From assembly GCF_049674955.1 (NCBI RefSeq), contig NZ_CP187232.1, forward strand, positions 4,774,001 to 4,838,000: 64,000 nt of DNA, written 5' to 3'. The position numbers and the translations under genes are program-made. Positions 16,730 to 24,979 of the stretch are shown here, piece after piece. The notes beneath the pieces are model-generated. The model was given only the letters and a program-made list of their open reading frames with translations, had not been told where the DNA came from and ran no database searches. This stretch comes from Sphaerisporangium viridialbum (GTDB lineage: Bacteria; Actinomycetota; Actinomycetes; Streptosporangiales; Streptosporangiaceae). Position 1 is the stretch's first letter. Every line of letters starts with the position of its first letter.

Positions 16730-17347
16730 TCACTTCTTGGGCGTCAGGACCCCGTCGATCAGGTAGAGGGTGGCGTTCCGGGTCTGCAGGTTGCCGCAGA
16801 CCGCCTGGGCGTCGTTGACCTTGATCTTGTTACGGGAGTTCCTAGTGGTGATCTTGCCGCCTTCCAGGGTGGTGAAGCTGCCCCTCTTGAGGTCGTCGGG
16901 CGTCTTCCTGCCCTGTACGACGTGGTAGGTGAGCACCTTGGTCAGCGCGTTCTTGTCCGCGAGGAGCTTGTCGAGCTTCCGCTTCCCGAGCTTCTTGAAG
17001 GCGTCGTTGGTCGGCGCGAACACGGTGATGTCCTTGGTGGTGTTCAGCTTGTTCACCAGACCCGCCTTGTTGACGGCCGAGTAGAAGGTGGACAGGTCCG
17101 GGCTGTGCGCGGCGGCGGTGACCACCCGCAGCCTCCCCAGGTCGGCGACGCTCCCGGGGCCCGACTGCGGCAGGGACGAGCACCCCGGGCCGACCGGTGA
17201 GGAGGCCGGCGTGGGCTTCGGCGCCTGGACGACGCCCGCCGTCACCGCGGCCCCGCTCGCGCCGGTGGCGGCGCCGGCCGAGGTGCCGTAGGCGGTCGTG
17301 AGCGACAGAGCCGCCACGACCGGAAGGGTGAGAAGACGAGTGTTCAT
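16730..17347 (-). CDS. Secreted fasciclin (FAS1) domain protein
   Basis: A 205-aa exported protein. It starts with a signal peptide (MNTRLLTLPVVAALSLTTAY) and a low-complexity Ala/Pro linker. The FAS1 domain covers about residues 75-205, with the H1 block ITVFAPTNDAFKKLGKRKLD and the H2-like VLTYHVVQGRKTPDDL, ending in ATLYLIDGVLTPKK. These resemble MPT70/FAS1 adhesion-like proteins of actinobacteria. ATG 17347 follows GGGGAC. A role at the cell surface is inferred. Confidence 0.92.
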   Translation of the reverse strand: MNTRLLTLPVVAALSLTTAYGTSAGAATGASGAAVTAGVVQAPKPTPASSPVGPGCSSLPQSGPGSVADLGRLRVVTAAAHSPDLSTFYSAVNKAGLVNKLNTTKDITVFAPTNDAFKKLGKRKLDKLLADKNALTKVLTYHVVQGRKTPDDLKRGSFTTLEGGKITTRNSRNKIKVNDAQAVCGNLQTRNATLYLIDGVLTPKK

Positions 17348-17528
17348 GTGCCTGTCCCCTTTTGCGCTCTTTGAAAGGCCACCTGGCGCAACGAGTCGTT
17401 CACGGCACGGCCCCCGCAGACGGTGACACTCCCATTCTCGCCGTACGGTTCCCATCCCCACCCAACGCCCTGGGCGACATGCCCTAAAACGTGCTCCATG
17501 CCGCCTTAACTCCATCGACATCGTTTTA

Positions 17529-17566
17529 GTGGCGTTTAATGGGGATATTTCTGTAAATTACGCCAC
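17529..17566. repeat. Inverted repeat in AT-rich intergenic segment
   Basis: GTGGCGT and ACGCCAC form a perfect 7-bp inverted repeat with a 24-bp AT-rich spacer. It lies in the 278-bp gap between the fasciclin gene start and the phosphotransferase gene end. It may be a regulatory site for the fasciclin gene. Confidence 0.35.
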
Positions 17567-17625
17567 GAAAATCCCAATGCGGGCGGGAGAGCCCTTTGCC
17601 GTGTACCCGGCAACAAGGGATTGGG

Positions 17626-18645
17626 TCAGTGGAGGCCGAGAGTGTGGGCGAGGTCGGTGGCTTCGCGGGTCCAGCGGGCGCAGAGGGAGAGGCCGGCCGC
17701 TCGGGCGGCGTAGCCGGCGTCCGGGTCGGCGGTGGTGACGTCGCCGTAGCCACGGTGCCGGTCGGCCGAGGCCGTTTCGAGGCTCCTGACCGTGAGCCAG
17801 TCGTACTTCACCGCGCCGGCGCAGATGCCCAGCCGCACCACGCGTTCGTCGCCGGACCAGCCGGCCTCGCGAAGTCCTTCGAGGTAGGCCCGCGTGGCCC
17901 GGACGTCGAGCTCGTCGAGCACGTCGTGGGGCAGGAGCAGGTCGAAGACGCAGTCGGGGACGAGGTTGCCGATGTCCTCCCCGAGAGCCCCGTCCCCGGC
18001 GAAGGCCCAGTCGAGCAGAACCACCTCACCGTTCGGGCGCCGCACGATGTTGTTGGGCCAGACGTCGAGGTGGCAGACCGTGCGGGGCAGCGCCTCCATG
18101 GTCGACAGCAGGCGTTCACGGTCACGGTGCAGGCGCAGCAGGCCCTCGCGGAGTTCCCGCGGGAAGTGGTCCTCGATCAGTCGCTGGGACCACGCCCGAT
18201 CGTCGTCGAGCAGGTGCCACTCGGCAGGGCGTGAGGTGCTGTAGTCCCGGAGGAAGCCCGTGCTGAGCCAGGGGTCCCGGGGAAGGTCCGCGCGTCCCTG
18301 GCTCCGCCCGAGGGCTCGGGCGGTCGCGACGACGTCCGCCACGGACAACGCCGACGAGTGCCGGCCTTCGACGTCCTCCAGCAGCAGTTCTATGTCGCCT
18401 TCGCCGGTCTCCCTGATGTCGAGCACGGCCGGCGCGCCTAGGCCGAGCCGCCCGGGAAGTTCCGACCGGTAGGCGAGGGCTTCCCTGCGCCAGTAGTTCC
18501 AGTGCCTCGGGTCGGCGGAGGAGGACCAGTGTCCGGGGGCGTCGTCGCGGCGGTGGGTGAGGATCTTGTGGACGACGCCGCCCTCGCGCCAGATGCCACC
18601 GGTCACCCCGTTGGACCGGTTGTGGGTCAGCCGCTCGACAGGCAC
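17626..18645 (-). CDS. APH-family phosphotransferase
   Basis: A 339-aa protein kinase-fold enzyme of the aminoglycoside/choline phosphotransferase superfamily. The catalytic loop VCHLDVWPNNIVRR (H-x-D-x-x-x-x-N) lies near residue 212, and the metal-binding Asp is in VVLLDWAFAGDG about 15 residues later. The nucleotide-binding N-lobe is divergent. The GTG start at 18645 gives M-P-V-E-R-L. The substrate is not predictable; such enzymes act on small molecules, not necessarily antibiotics. Single gene. Confidence 0.88.
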   Translation of the reverse strand: MPVERLTHNRSNGVTGGIWREGGVVHKILTHRRDDAPGHWSSSADPRHWNYWRREALAYRSELPGRLGLGAPAVLDIRETGEGDIELLLEDVEGRHSSALSVADVVATARALGRSQGRADLPRDPWLSTGFLRDYSTSRPAEWHLLDDDRAWSQRLIEDHFPRELREGLLRLHRDRERLLSTMEALPRTVCHLDVWPNNIVRRPNGEVVLLDWAFAGDGALGEDIGNLVPDCVFDLLLPHDVLDELDVRATRAYLEGLREAGWSGDERVVRLGICAGAVKYDWLTVRSLETASADRHRGYGDVTTADPDAGYAARAAGLSLCARWTREATDLAHTLGLH

Positions 18646-18725
18646 CCGATCACTCTAGGACCCGCGCGCCTCCAGGGCATCCCGGTGCCCTGGAGGCGCG
18701 TTCGCCTGGTCTCGTCCGGCGCCGG

Positions 18726-18953
18726 TCACACGAAGCGCTTGACGAACCCGAGTGCGGTGTCGGCGACCTCGCGCCAGCTCGATGGTCAGCGCGTGGCCCC
18801 GGCCGGGGATCTCGACGATCTCCGTGATCGCCTGGTTGTCCTTCTGGCGCCTGGAACAGCGGCGCGCCGGGGGGCACGGCGAAGGCGTCGTACAGCTCCC
18901 TGGCCTCCTCCTCGCTGACGGCGTTGGCGCAGGCGTACCGGAACTGGTCGTAG
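18726..18953 (-). pseudogene. Alpha/beta hydrolase remnant
   Basis: The minus strand reads YDQFRYACANAVSEEEAREL, then YDAFAVPPGAPLFQ in one frame. A second frame follows with DNQAITEIVEIPGRGHALTI, and a third with WREVADTALGFVKRFV and a stop at 18726. Together these match the C-terminal third of an alpha/beta hydrolase, including the catalytic His in G-R-G-H. The lid and acid segment between the first two blocks (about 45 residues) are deleted, and the N-terminal half is absent. At least two frameshifts are present. Confidence 0.75.
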
Positions 18954-19009
18954 GGTCAGCGGTACCGCCCGGTGCCGGTTGGCCGGGTTGCCCTGCTGCT
19001 AAATGCCAT

Positions 19010-19023
19010 CAGTCATGTGACTG
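19010..19023. promoter_or_regulatory. Palindrome CAGTCA-TG-TGACTG
   Basis: A perfect 6-bp dyad with a 2-bp centre. It lies between the end of the DUF4118 gene and the hydrolase remnant. A role as an orphan operator is possible; nothing else supports it. Confidence 0.3.
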
Positions 19024-19064
19024 CATTGAGAACACGCGATCATATGACCAGCAGGGTGCCTGGC

Positions 19065-19805
19065 CTAGCCGTTGGCGGCCGTGTCGAGCGCGGCGCCCAC
19101 CTGGTCGGCCAGGGTTACCGCCACCAGGCGCGCCTGCAGGGGCGGGACGGCCCCGGGTGTGGGGTCGAGCAGGAACCGGCCGTAGAAATGGCCGTTGCCG
19201 AGCGTGCGCAGCTCGACCTCCTCGTCCGGTAGACCCAGCCGGTCGACGTCCCAGCGCCTGCGTCCCCAGACCACCGAGCCGTCCTGCTCGAGCCGGGGCG
19301 GGTGGCCGATCAGGATCCCGTACTGGAAGCGGCAGCCGCGCAGCTGCAGCAGGTCGGTGAGCTGGGCCCTGACGTGGTCGACCACCACCTCGGGTGACCT
19401 GGACGACTGGGCCAGCTCGGCGGTGTCGTGGATCTGGGCCAGGTAGCCGGCGTCGGTGACCGCGACCACCCGCAGGCGCCGCGCCCGGGCGGCCAGCTGG
19501 GACACGGCCAGGCCCACGATGAGCAGCAGGGCGGCGGTCTGGATGTCCGCGGGGCTGGTGACGGTGAACCGCTGGTAGGGCGGGGCGAAGAAGAAGTCGA
19601 ACCACAGGGCGGCCGACACCGCCGCGAGCGCGCCCGCCAGGCGGTCCCCGTTGGCGGCCACCGCGACCACGACGACGACCAGCGCGAGGGCCACGTTGGT
19701 GTTCGACAGGCCCGCGCGGAACGGCACGAGCACCGCCGAGACGGCCAGCGGGGCCACCAGTGCCGCCACGATCGCGAGGCGGTCCCTGTCCAGGTAGCGA
19801 AGCAC
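19065..19805 (-). CDS. DUF4118 membrane protein (KdpD-like sensor part without kinase)
   Basis: A 246-aa protein. Four closely spaced membrane segments cover about residues 10-105 and match DUF4118 of KdpD-type sensors, with ALWFDFFFAPPYQRFTVTSP between helices 3 and 4. A GAF-like region follows up to the end. There is no HisKA or HATPase domain. Stand-alone DUF4118 proteins are common in actinobacteria and have no assigned job. The gene is single, and its upstream gap holds a dyad at 20019. Confidence 0.85.
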   Translation of the reverse strand: MLRYLDRDRLAIVAALVAPLAVSAVLVPFRAGLSNTNVALALVVVVVAVAANGDRLAGALAAVSAALWFDFFFAPPYQRFTVTSPADIQTAALLLIVGLAVSQLAARARRLRVVAVTDAGYLAQIHDTAELAQSSRSPEVVVDHVRAQLTDLLQLRGCRFQYGILIGHPPRLEQDGSVVWGRRRWDVDRLGLPDEEVELRTLGNGHFYGRFLLDPTPGAVPPLQARLVAVTLADQVGAALDTAANG

Positions 19806-20347
19806 AGCCGCACCCCCGTCCTGTGTGCCAAGGCCGACGCCCTACCCCTACCCGGCCGCACCCTCTCCGACCAGGCCATCCGAACCCGTCGCGCTGGCGG
19901 CGATCGCCTCGGGGTACGCCCTGGTGGCCGGAGAGTGGTGGCGCGCCACCCGGGGGGACGACTCCGTACGGACGCGCCGCCGCTGAGGCGCCCTGCGGTA
20001 GGCGAACTCCACTCCATGCTGATAGTTATCAGCCGAAATTCCAGGCGTTTACCCATTTCGTCGCCCATCTTGACGCCGGTTAGACGCCGCCGCATTCTTG
20101 CACTGCCCCATCTCACCGATGGCCACTTTGGCCAGGCGGTGAATGTGAGCCGCGTGAACACCGGCACCCCGGCGTCACGTCGCCATGGGCGAAAACGGGG
20201 GCGGTCAAGGCGGCGGGGAGCCGGCAATACCGGCCGGGGACATCCGCAGGGCCGGCGGAACGGAAATCCACTTCACATTCCGACAGCCATGGCGCGCGGC
20301 CGGGTTCACCGCGCACGAGACGGCAGAAGCCCCTGGTCGTCGACGCG
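19806..20347. other. 542-bp intergenic region with dyad and candidate promoter
   Basis: Divergent upstream region of the DUF4118 gene and the gene at 20348. CTGATA-GT-TATCAG (20019-20032) is a perfect dyad. TTGACG (20070-20075) and CATTCT (20093-20098) are spaced 17 bp and could be a rightward promoter. A short frame ending at 19984 encodes a hydrophobic V-A-L-A-A-I-A-S-G-Y stretch that might be a relic, but I cannot assign it. Confidence 0.4.
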
Positions 20348-21418
20348 ATGAAGATCGCCAGGAACGCCGTCAGGGAGATCGGCGACCGGGTCGAGGGGGC
20401 GGTGCCCCGGGCCGCCCTGATCCTCGCCCACCTGCTGCACGACCACCAGCAGACCATGGCGGCCGCCTACCCCAGAGCCGTCATCGTCTCCGGCTTCCTC
20501 GGCGACGAACCCGAGGTCACGGTAACCGAGCGCCTCCAGGACGTGATCGGCAGGACCTACTCCTTCTTCAACCCGGACGTCAGCGTCGAGACCGCGCTCG
20601 AGCCGTTCCTCGACGCCTTCAGCGCGGCGTACGACAAGTTCAAGCCCACGCCCGCTCCGGCGACCCGGAACGGCTGGATCGAGAACGCCAGGAGCGACGA
20701 ACTGGTGGTCGGCTACAACTCCACCGGCACGCCACGTCTCACCATCAACGGCAGGGCACCCGCGCCCACCGGCGTCGCGGGCATGGGATCGCACACCACG
20801 GCATGGGTCGTGGAGACGATGGCCGTCAACGCGCTGGTCGCCGACACCAGGACCGACGCGGAGGCGATCACGGCCCTGGGCCGCGCCGTGAAGATCGACC
20901 TCCAGTCGCAGTTGATGGCACTCGACCGGCTCCTGCCCGCCGACCAGATCGAGGGCGGCCAGATCTACGACATCTTCAACGCGGCGAGGACGGTGCTGGA
21001 GGCCACGGACGCCTCCGAGGCCGCCACCGCCTACCTGTGCTTCCGCAACCTGCTGCCGTTCGCCACCGTCGACGCGGGCGACCGCGGCGGCCACGGCGAG
21101 CGCTCCACGGGCAGGTCGGTGAAGAACTTCGACGGCGACTCCCTCTACGACGCGGCCTCGCTCCAGCAGGACGCGCTCAACGACCGCGACACCCGGCTGG
21201 CGACCGCCGCCGCCCTGCGCGACGCGGCGAAGGCCCTGCAAGGCGAGGACTGGGGCGCCGACAAGGCCCTGCTCAAGGGCGTGAGCACCACTGCCGCCCG
21301 GCTGGTGGCCCAGGCCTCGCTACTGGAGTCCGGGGCGCCCAAGGACGTCATCAAGACCATCGTCGACACCAGGACCGCCGAACACCGGGAGGTCAGCAAG
21401 CTCGCCGTGAGCAAGTGA
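20348..21418 (+). CDS. Unrecognised protein with GMGSHTTAW motif
   Basis: A 356-aa, mostly helical, soluble protein that I do not recognise. The central part has PRLTINGRAPAPTGVAGMGS followed by HTTAWVVETMAVNAL. A G-(M/T)-G-(S/A)-H-(S/T)-T-A-W motif is something I associate with C-terminal parts of large actinobacterial and cyanobacterial proteins carrying DUF4157, some linked to contractile injection particles. That link is from memory and weak. The rest is Ala/Asp-rich helices with no membrane segment or signal peptide. The first ATG of the frame is at 20348, without a clear ribosome binding site, and the frame is open further upstream, so the N-terminus may be longer or truncated. Confidence 0.6.
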   Translation: MKIARNAVREIGDRVEGAVPRAALILAHLLHDHQQTMAAAYPRAVIVSGFLGDEPEVTVTERLQDVIGRTYSFFNPDVSVETALEPFLDAFSAAYDKFKPTPAPATRNGWIENARSDELVVGYNSTGTPRLTINGRAPAPTGVAGMGSHTTAWVVETMAVNALVADTRTDAEAITALGRAVKIDLQSQLMALDRLLPADQIEGGQIYDIFNAARTVLEATDASEAATAYLCFRNLLPFATVDAGDRGGHGERSTGRSVKNFDGDSLYDAASLQQDALNDRDTRLATAAALRDAAKALQGEDWGADKALLKGVSTTAARLVAQASLLESGAPKDVIKTIVDTRTAEHREVSKLAVSK

Positions 21419-21499
21419 CCCCGGGATGACGACGGCCGGGACACCAGCCGCGATACCGTTCCACTCGTGACGCACAACCACGAAGGCGAAGGAACGGCT

Positions 21500-22075
21500 G
21501 TGGCGACGCCCCTGGCCGGTCACGCGGCGGGCTCCTCCCGCGTGGCCCTGCGCCGGCTCACCCTCCACGACCAGGACCGGTTCGTCGAACTGGTCCGCGC
21601 CAGCACCGGCCTGCACCACCCGTACATGTCACTGCCCACCACACCGCAGGAGTTCCAGACCTACCTCGCGCGGTTCGACGACCCGCTGTCCGCCGAAGGC
21701 CTGCTGGTCCACGTGCGGGAGACCGGTGCCATCGCCGGCACCATCAACATCAACAGCATCATCCGCGGACGCTTCCAGAACGGCTCCCTCGCCTACGCGG
21801 CCTTCGCCCCCAGCGCCGGCCAGGGGTACATGTCCGAAGGCCTCGCCCTGGTGCTGCGCTACGCCTTCGAGGAACTGCGGCTCCACCGGCTGGAAGCCCA
21901 GATCCAGCCCGGCAACCACGCCTCGCTGAAGCTGGTCCGGCGCGCCGGCTTCCGCTACGAGGGCCTCTCCCCCGACCTGCTGTTCATCGACGGCGCCTGG
22001 CGGGACCACGAGCGCTGGGCCATCACCAGCACCACGGCCGGCGACAGCCCGCATCCGACCCTGCCCCACCGCTGA
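21500..22075 (+). CDS. GNAT acetyltransferase, RimJ/RimL type
   Basis: A 191-aa N-acetyltransferase. It begins VALRRLTLHDQDRFVELV and has the acetyl-CoA loop AFAPSAGQGYMSEGLALVLR (a Q-G-Y-M-S-E-G variant of Q/R-x-x-G-x-A), followed by RLEAQIQPGNHASLKLVRRA and GFRYEGLS. These fit ribosomal-protein Ser/Ala N-acetyltransferases. GTG 21500 is used because AAGGA sits seven bases upstream; GTG 21467 in the same frame is an alternative adding 11 residues. Acceptor unknown. Confidence 0.88.
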   Translation: MATPLAGHAAGSSRVALRRLTLHDQDRFVELVRASTGLHHPYMSLPTTPQEFQTYLARFDDPLSAEGLLVHVRETGAIAGTININSIIRGRFQNGSLAYAAFAPSAGQGYMSEGLALVLRYAFEELRLHRLEAQIQPGNHASLKLVRRAGFRYEGLSPDLLFIDGAWRDHERWAITSTTAGDSPHPTLPHR

Positions 22076-22134
22076 CACGCCGGGGGTCTGGATCGGTGAT
22101 TGATGAAGCACAGATCGTTATCTAGGCTCGCCTC

Positions 22135-23199
22135 ATGGGCATTCCTACCGAACCTATCGGCAGCATCCCCCGACCCCCCGCTCTGCTGGCCGCGCTCGCC
22201 GGTCACTCCGAAGGCCGTACCGGCGACGCCGAGCTGGCCGCACGGCAGGCCGAGGCCGTCGCCGACACCGTCGCACGCCTGGAGCGACTCGGCTGCCCGG
22301 TCCTCGTCGACGGAGAGCAGTCCAAGCCGAGCTTCGCCACCTACCCCATCACCGGGCTGGACGGGCTCAGCCCCGACGGCGCGGTCATCCCGTTCGCAGA
22401 CGGCCACACACGGCAGCTCCCGCGCCTGACCTCAGGCCCGTTCCGATACCAGGTGCACGCCGAGACCTACCTGCGGGAAGCACAGCGCCACACCGGCCTC
22501 CCGGTGAAGCAGGCGGTCATCGCACCGTCGGCGCTGAGCCTGCTCTACCCGGCCGACGGCATCGCCGACTACCCCCGCAAATCCTTCCTGGACGACCTGA
22601 CCGCCGAGGCCGAGACGGACATCCGCGGCTGCCTGGACGCCGGCGCCCACGTCGTACAACTCGACTTCACCGAAGGCAGGCTGTCGCTCAAGCTCGACCC
22701 GAGCGGGGGCCTGCTCGACGACTTCGTCACCCTCAACAACCAGGTGCTGGAGCGCTTCAGCCCGGCCGAACGGGCCCGCATCGGCGTGCACACCTGCCCG
22801 GGCGGCGACCAGGACTCCACCCACAGCCTGGACGTCGACTACGCGGGCCTGCTGCCGAAGCTCTTCCGGCTGCGGGCCGGCAACTTCTACATCCAGCTGG
22901 CCAGCGAGCCCGACCCCGACCGGGTGCTGGCCATCATCCGCGACAACCTGCCCTCAGGGGTGCGGGTCTTCATCGGGGTGACCGATCCGATCGACCCGCG
23001 CATCGAGACACCCGAGCAGGTACGCGACCTGCTGCTGCGGGCCGCCCAGTACATACCGGTCGACCAGCTGGGCAGCTGCGACGACTGCGGATTCGCCCCG
23101 TTCGCCGACGACACCTCCACCTCGCGCGAGATCGCGTTCGGCAAGATCGCCGCCCGGGTGGAGGGCACCAGGCTCGCCGCCGAAGCCCTCGAAGCCTGA
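22135..23199 (+). CDS. MetE C-terminal-like protein (cobalamin-independent methionine synthase family)
   Basis: A 354-aa TIM-barrel protein matching only the C-terminal domain of MetE. Zinc ligands expected in this domain can be seen as IGVHTCPGGD (H and C) and LGSCDDCGFAPF (C). The opening PIGSIPRPPALL resembles the start of stand-alone homologues. MetE proper is about 750 aa; half-size proteins may be methyltransferases on other thiols or need a partner. The gene is preceded by an AT-rich stretch with TTATCT close to the ATG, and so may be leaderless. A hairpin follows the gene. Confidence 0.88.
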   Translation: MGIPTEPIGSIPRPPALLAALAGHSEGRTGDAELAARQAEAVADTVARLERLGCPVLVDGEQSKPSFATYPITGLDGLSPDGAVIPFADGHTRQLPRLTSGPFRYQVHAETYLREAQRHTGLPVKQAVIAPSALSLLYPADGIADYPRKSFLDDLTAEAETDIRGCLDAGAHVVQLDFTEGRLSLKLDPSGGLLDDFVTLNNQVLERFSPAERARIGVHTCPGGDQDSTHSLDVDYAGLLPKLFRLRAGNFYIQLASEPDPDRVLAIIRDNLPSGVRVFIGVTDPIDPRIETPEQVRDLLLRAAQYIPVDQLGSCDDCGFAPFADDTSTSREIAFGKIAARVEGTRLAAEALEA

Positions 23200-23219
23200 C
23201 ACCCCGCATCCCGGCCGAC

Positions 23220-23247
23220 GGGCACTCGCGCGGCGTCGCGGGTGCCC
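23220..23247 (+). terminator. Hairpin terminator after MetE-like gene
   Basis: GGGCAC-T-CGCG and CGCG-G-GTGCCC form an 11-bp stem with one mismatch and a 6-base loop, 20 bp after the stop codon. No T-run, as is usual in high-GC actinobacteria. Confidence 0.5.
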
Positions 23248-23383
23248 ATCTCTCCAGCCTCCGGCCTCAGGCATGGACGGCGCCGAGCGTGGTTCCGGGG
23301 TGTGGTTCCGGGGCGAAGACACCCTCGCCACGGCCCGGAAAACCGGTTGCGGGCCCGGCCCGGGCACGCCCACGATCGCCCGT

Positions 23384-23812
23384 ATGACGATCACGTTCGA
23401 ATGGCGCGGCACCTTCGGCAACACCGAGGTCAACGCCCTGCACGCGGAGGGCTTCCAGCATCCGCCGCTGGACGACGACTGGTGGGCACAGGTGAATCGC
23501 CACAGCCTGGGATGGGTCTGCGCCCGGCAGGACGGCGCCGCCACCGGTCGCGAGGCGGCAGGCCTCGGTGCGCTCGCCGGTTTCGTCAACGTGGCCTGGG
23601 ACGGCGGCGTCCACGCCTTCCTCCTCGACACCCTGGTCACCGCGCGCCATCGCCGCCACGGCGTGGCCACCCGGCTCGTCGCGATCGCGACCCAGGAGGC
23701 GCGCGCCGCGGGGTGCGAGTGGCTGCACGTCGACTTCGAGGACCACCTGCGCGGTTTCTACCTCGACGCCTGCGGATTCGCGCCCACAAGCGCCGGGCTG
23801 ATCGCCTTGTAG
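23384..23812 (+). CDS. GNAT acetyltransferase
   Basis: A 142-aa acetyltransferase. Motif A is HAFLLDTLVTARHRRHGVAT followed by R-L-V, with R-R-H-G-V-A as the acetyl-CoA pyrophosphate loop. Motif B is GFYLDACGFAPT. The ATG at 23384 is preferred over 23273 because the fold begins there (TITFEWRGTFGNTEVNALHA) and the extra 37 residues lack family likeness. Acceptor unknown. Confidence 0.88.
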   Translation: MTITFEWRGTFGNTEVNALHAEGFQHPPLDDDWWAQVNRHSLGWVCARQDGAATGREAAGLGALAGFVNVAWDGGVHAFLLDTLVTARHRRHGVATRLVAIATQEARAAGCEWLHVDFEDHLRGFYLDACGFAPTSAGLIAL

Positions 23813-23919
23813 TCGCCGAACCGGCACCTCGCCGGCCAAGCGGAGGAAGCACGGCGCGCCCTCGCTCACGGCTACGCCCGTGGTGAATTCGAGACGCTGC
23901 TTATCCCGATGGAACCAGG

Positions 23920-24921
23920 ATGGCCGCTATGAGGCTTCTTGTTCTTGGTGGAACGCATTTCGTGGGACGGGCCGTCGTCGAGACCGCATTGGCGGCCGGC
24001 CACGACGTCACCACGCTGAACCGCGGTGTGAGCAGGTCCCCCGCCCCGGGCGTCGAACCGCTCATCGCGGACCGCACCGACCCCGGCGCGCTGCGCCGCG
24101 CCCTTGGAGACCGGGAGTGGGACGCGGTCGTGGACGCCTGGAGCGGCGCCCCGCGCGTGGTCCGCGACTCCTGCGAGCTGCTCGCCGGCCGCACCGGTCA
24201 CTACGGATACGTGTCCAGCCGGTCGGTCTACCACTGGCCGGTCCCGCTCGGCGCCGACGAGCACGCCCCTGTGGTGGAGGGCGATCCCGGCGGCGACAGC
24301 GAGGACTACGCCGCCATGAAACGCGGTGGCGAGCTCGCCGTCCTCGGCGCCTTCGGCGATCGGGCCCTGCTCGCCCGCGCCGGGCTGATCCTCGGGCCGT
24401 ACGAGAACATCGGACGGCTGCCCTGGTGGCTTCGCCGGCTTGAGCGCGGCGGCCGGGTCCTCGCGCCCGGCCGCCCCGCCCGCCCGCTCCAGTACATCGA
24501 CGCCAGGGACCTGGCGGCGTGGATGCTCGCCGCCGCCGGGCGGGGCCTCGGCGGCACGTTCAACACCGTGAGCCGCGCCGGGTACACCACCATGGGCGAG
24601 CTGCTCGAAACCGCGGTGAAGGTCACCGCGTCGGACGCCGAGCTGGTCTGGGCCTCCCCCGAGGTGCTCGTCGAGGCGGGCGTCAGCCCCTGGACCGAGA
24701 TGCCGATCTGGCTGCCCGAGGACGCCGAGTACGGCGGCATGCACGACTCCGACGTCACGGCCGCCCACGACGCGGGGCTCACCTGCCGCCCGCTCCACGA
24801 GACGGTCGCCGACACCTGGGCCTGGCTCCAGGCCGAAGGAGACCCCGTGCCACGGTCCGACAGGCCCCGGCACGGCATCGACCCGGCCAAGGAGCAGCGC
24901 GTGCTGGACATGCTCGCCTGA
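23920..24921 (+). CDS. NAD-dependent epimerase/reductase family protein
   Basis: A 333-aa extended short-chain dehydrogenase. The Rossmann motif LVLGGTHFVGRAVVE is at residues 7-21. Residues SSRSVYHWP and YAAMKRGGELAVL supply a Y-x-x-x-K-like element (Y-A-A-M-K). Later LQYIDARDLAAWMLAA is the usual domain-interface block. It resembles isoflavone-reductase-like or nucleoside-sugar epimerases of actinobacteria with no known substrate. ATG 23929 is an alternative start. Confidence 0.88.
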   Translation: MAAMRLLVLGGTHFVGRAVVETALAAGHDVTTLNRGVSRSPAPGVEPLIADRTDPGALRRALGDREWDAVVDAWSGAPRVVRDSCELLAGRTGHYGYVSSRSVYHWPVPLGADEHAPVVEGDPGGDSEDYAAMKRGGELAVLGAFGDRALLARAGLILGPYENIGRLPWWLRRLERGGRVLAPGRPARPLQYIDARDLAAWMLAAAGRGLGGTFNTVSRAGYTTMGELLETAVKVTASDAELVWASPEVLVEAGVSPWTEMPIWLPEDAEYGGMHDSDVTAAHDAGLTCRPLHETVADTWAWLQAEGDPVPRSDRPRHGIDPAKEQRVLDMLA

Positions 24922-24979
24922 CAGCCCAGCGGGCGAGGGCAGGGATGTCCCGCCGCGGCGGCGGGACCAGGGGTGCGGG

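Noticed and set aside
19878..19984. Hydrophobic short frame V-A-L-A-A-I-A-S-G-Y
   Set aside because: It lacks a start, a ribosome binding site and any family match.
23813..23919. Open stretch A-E-E-A-R-R-A-L-A-H-G-Y-A-R-G-E-F-E-T-L
   Set aside because: It resembles the end of some small domain but has no start and is only about 35 codons.
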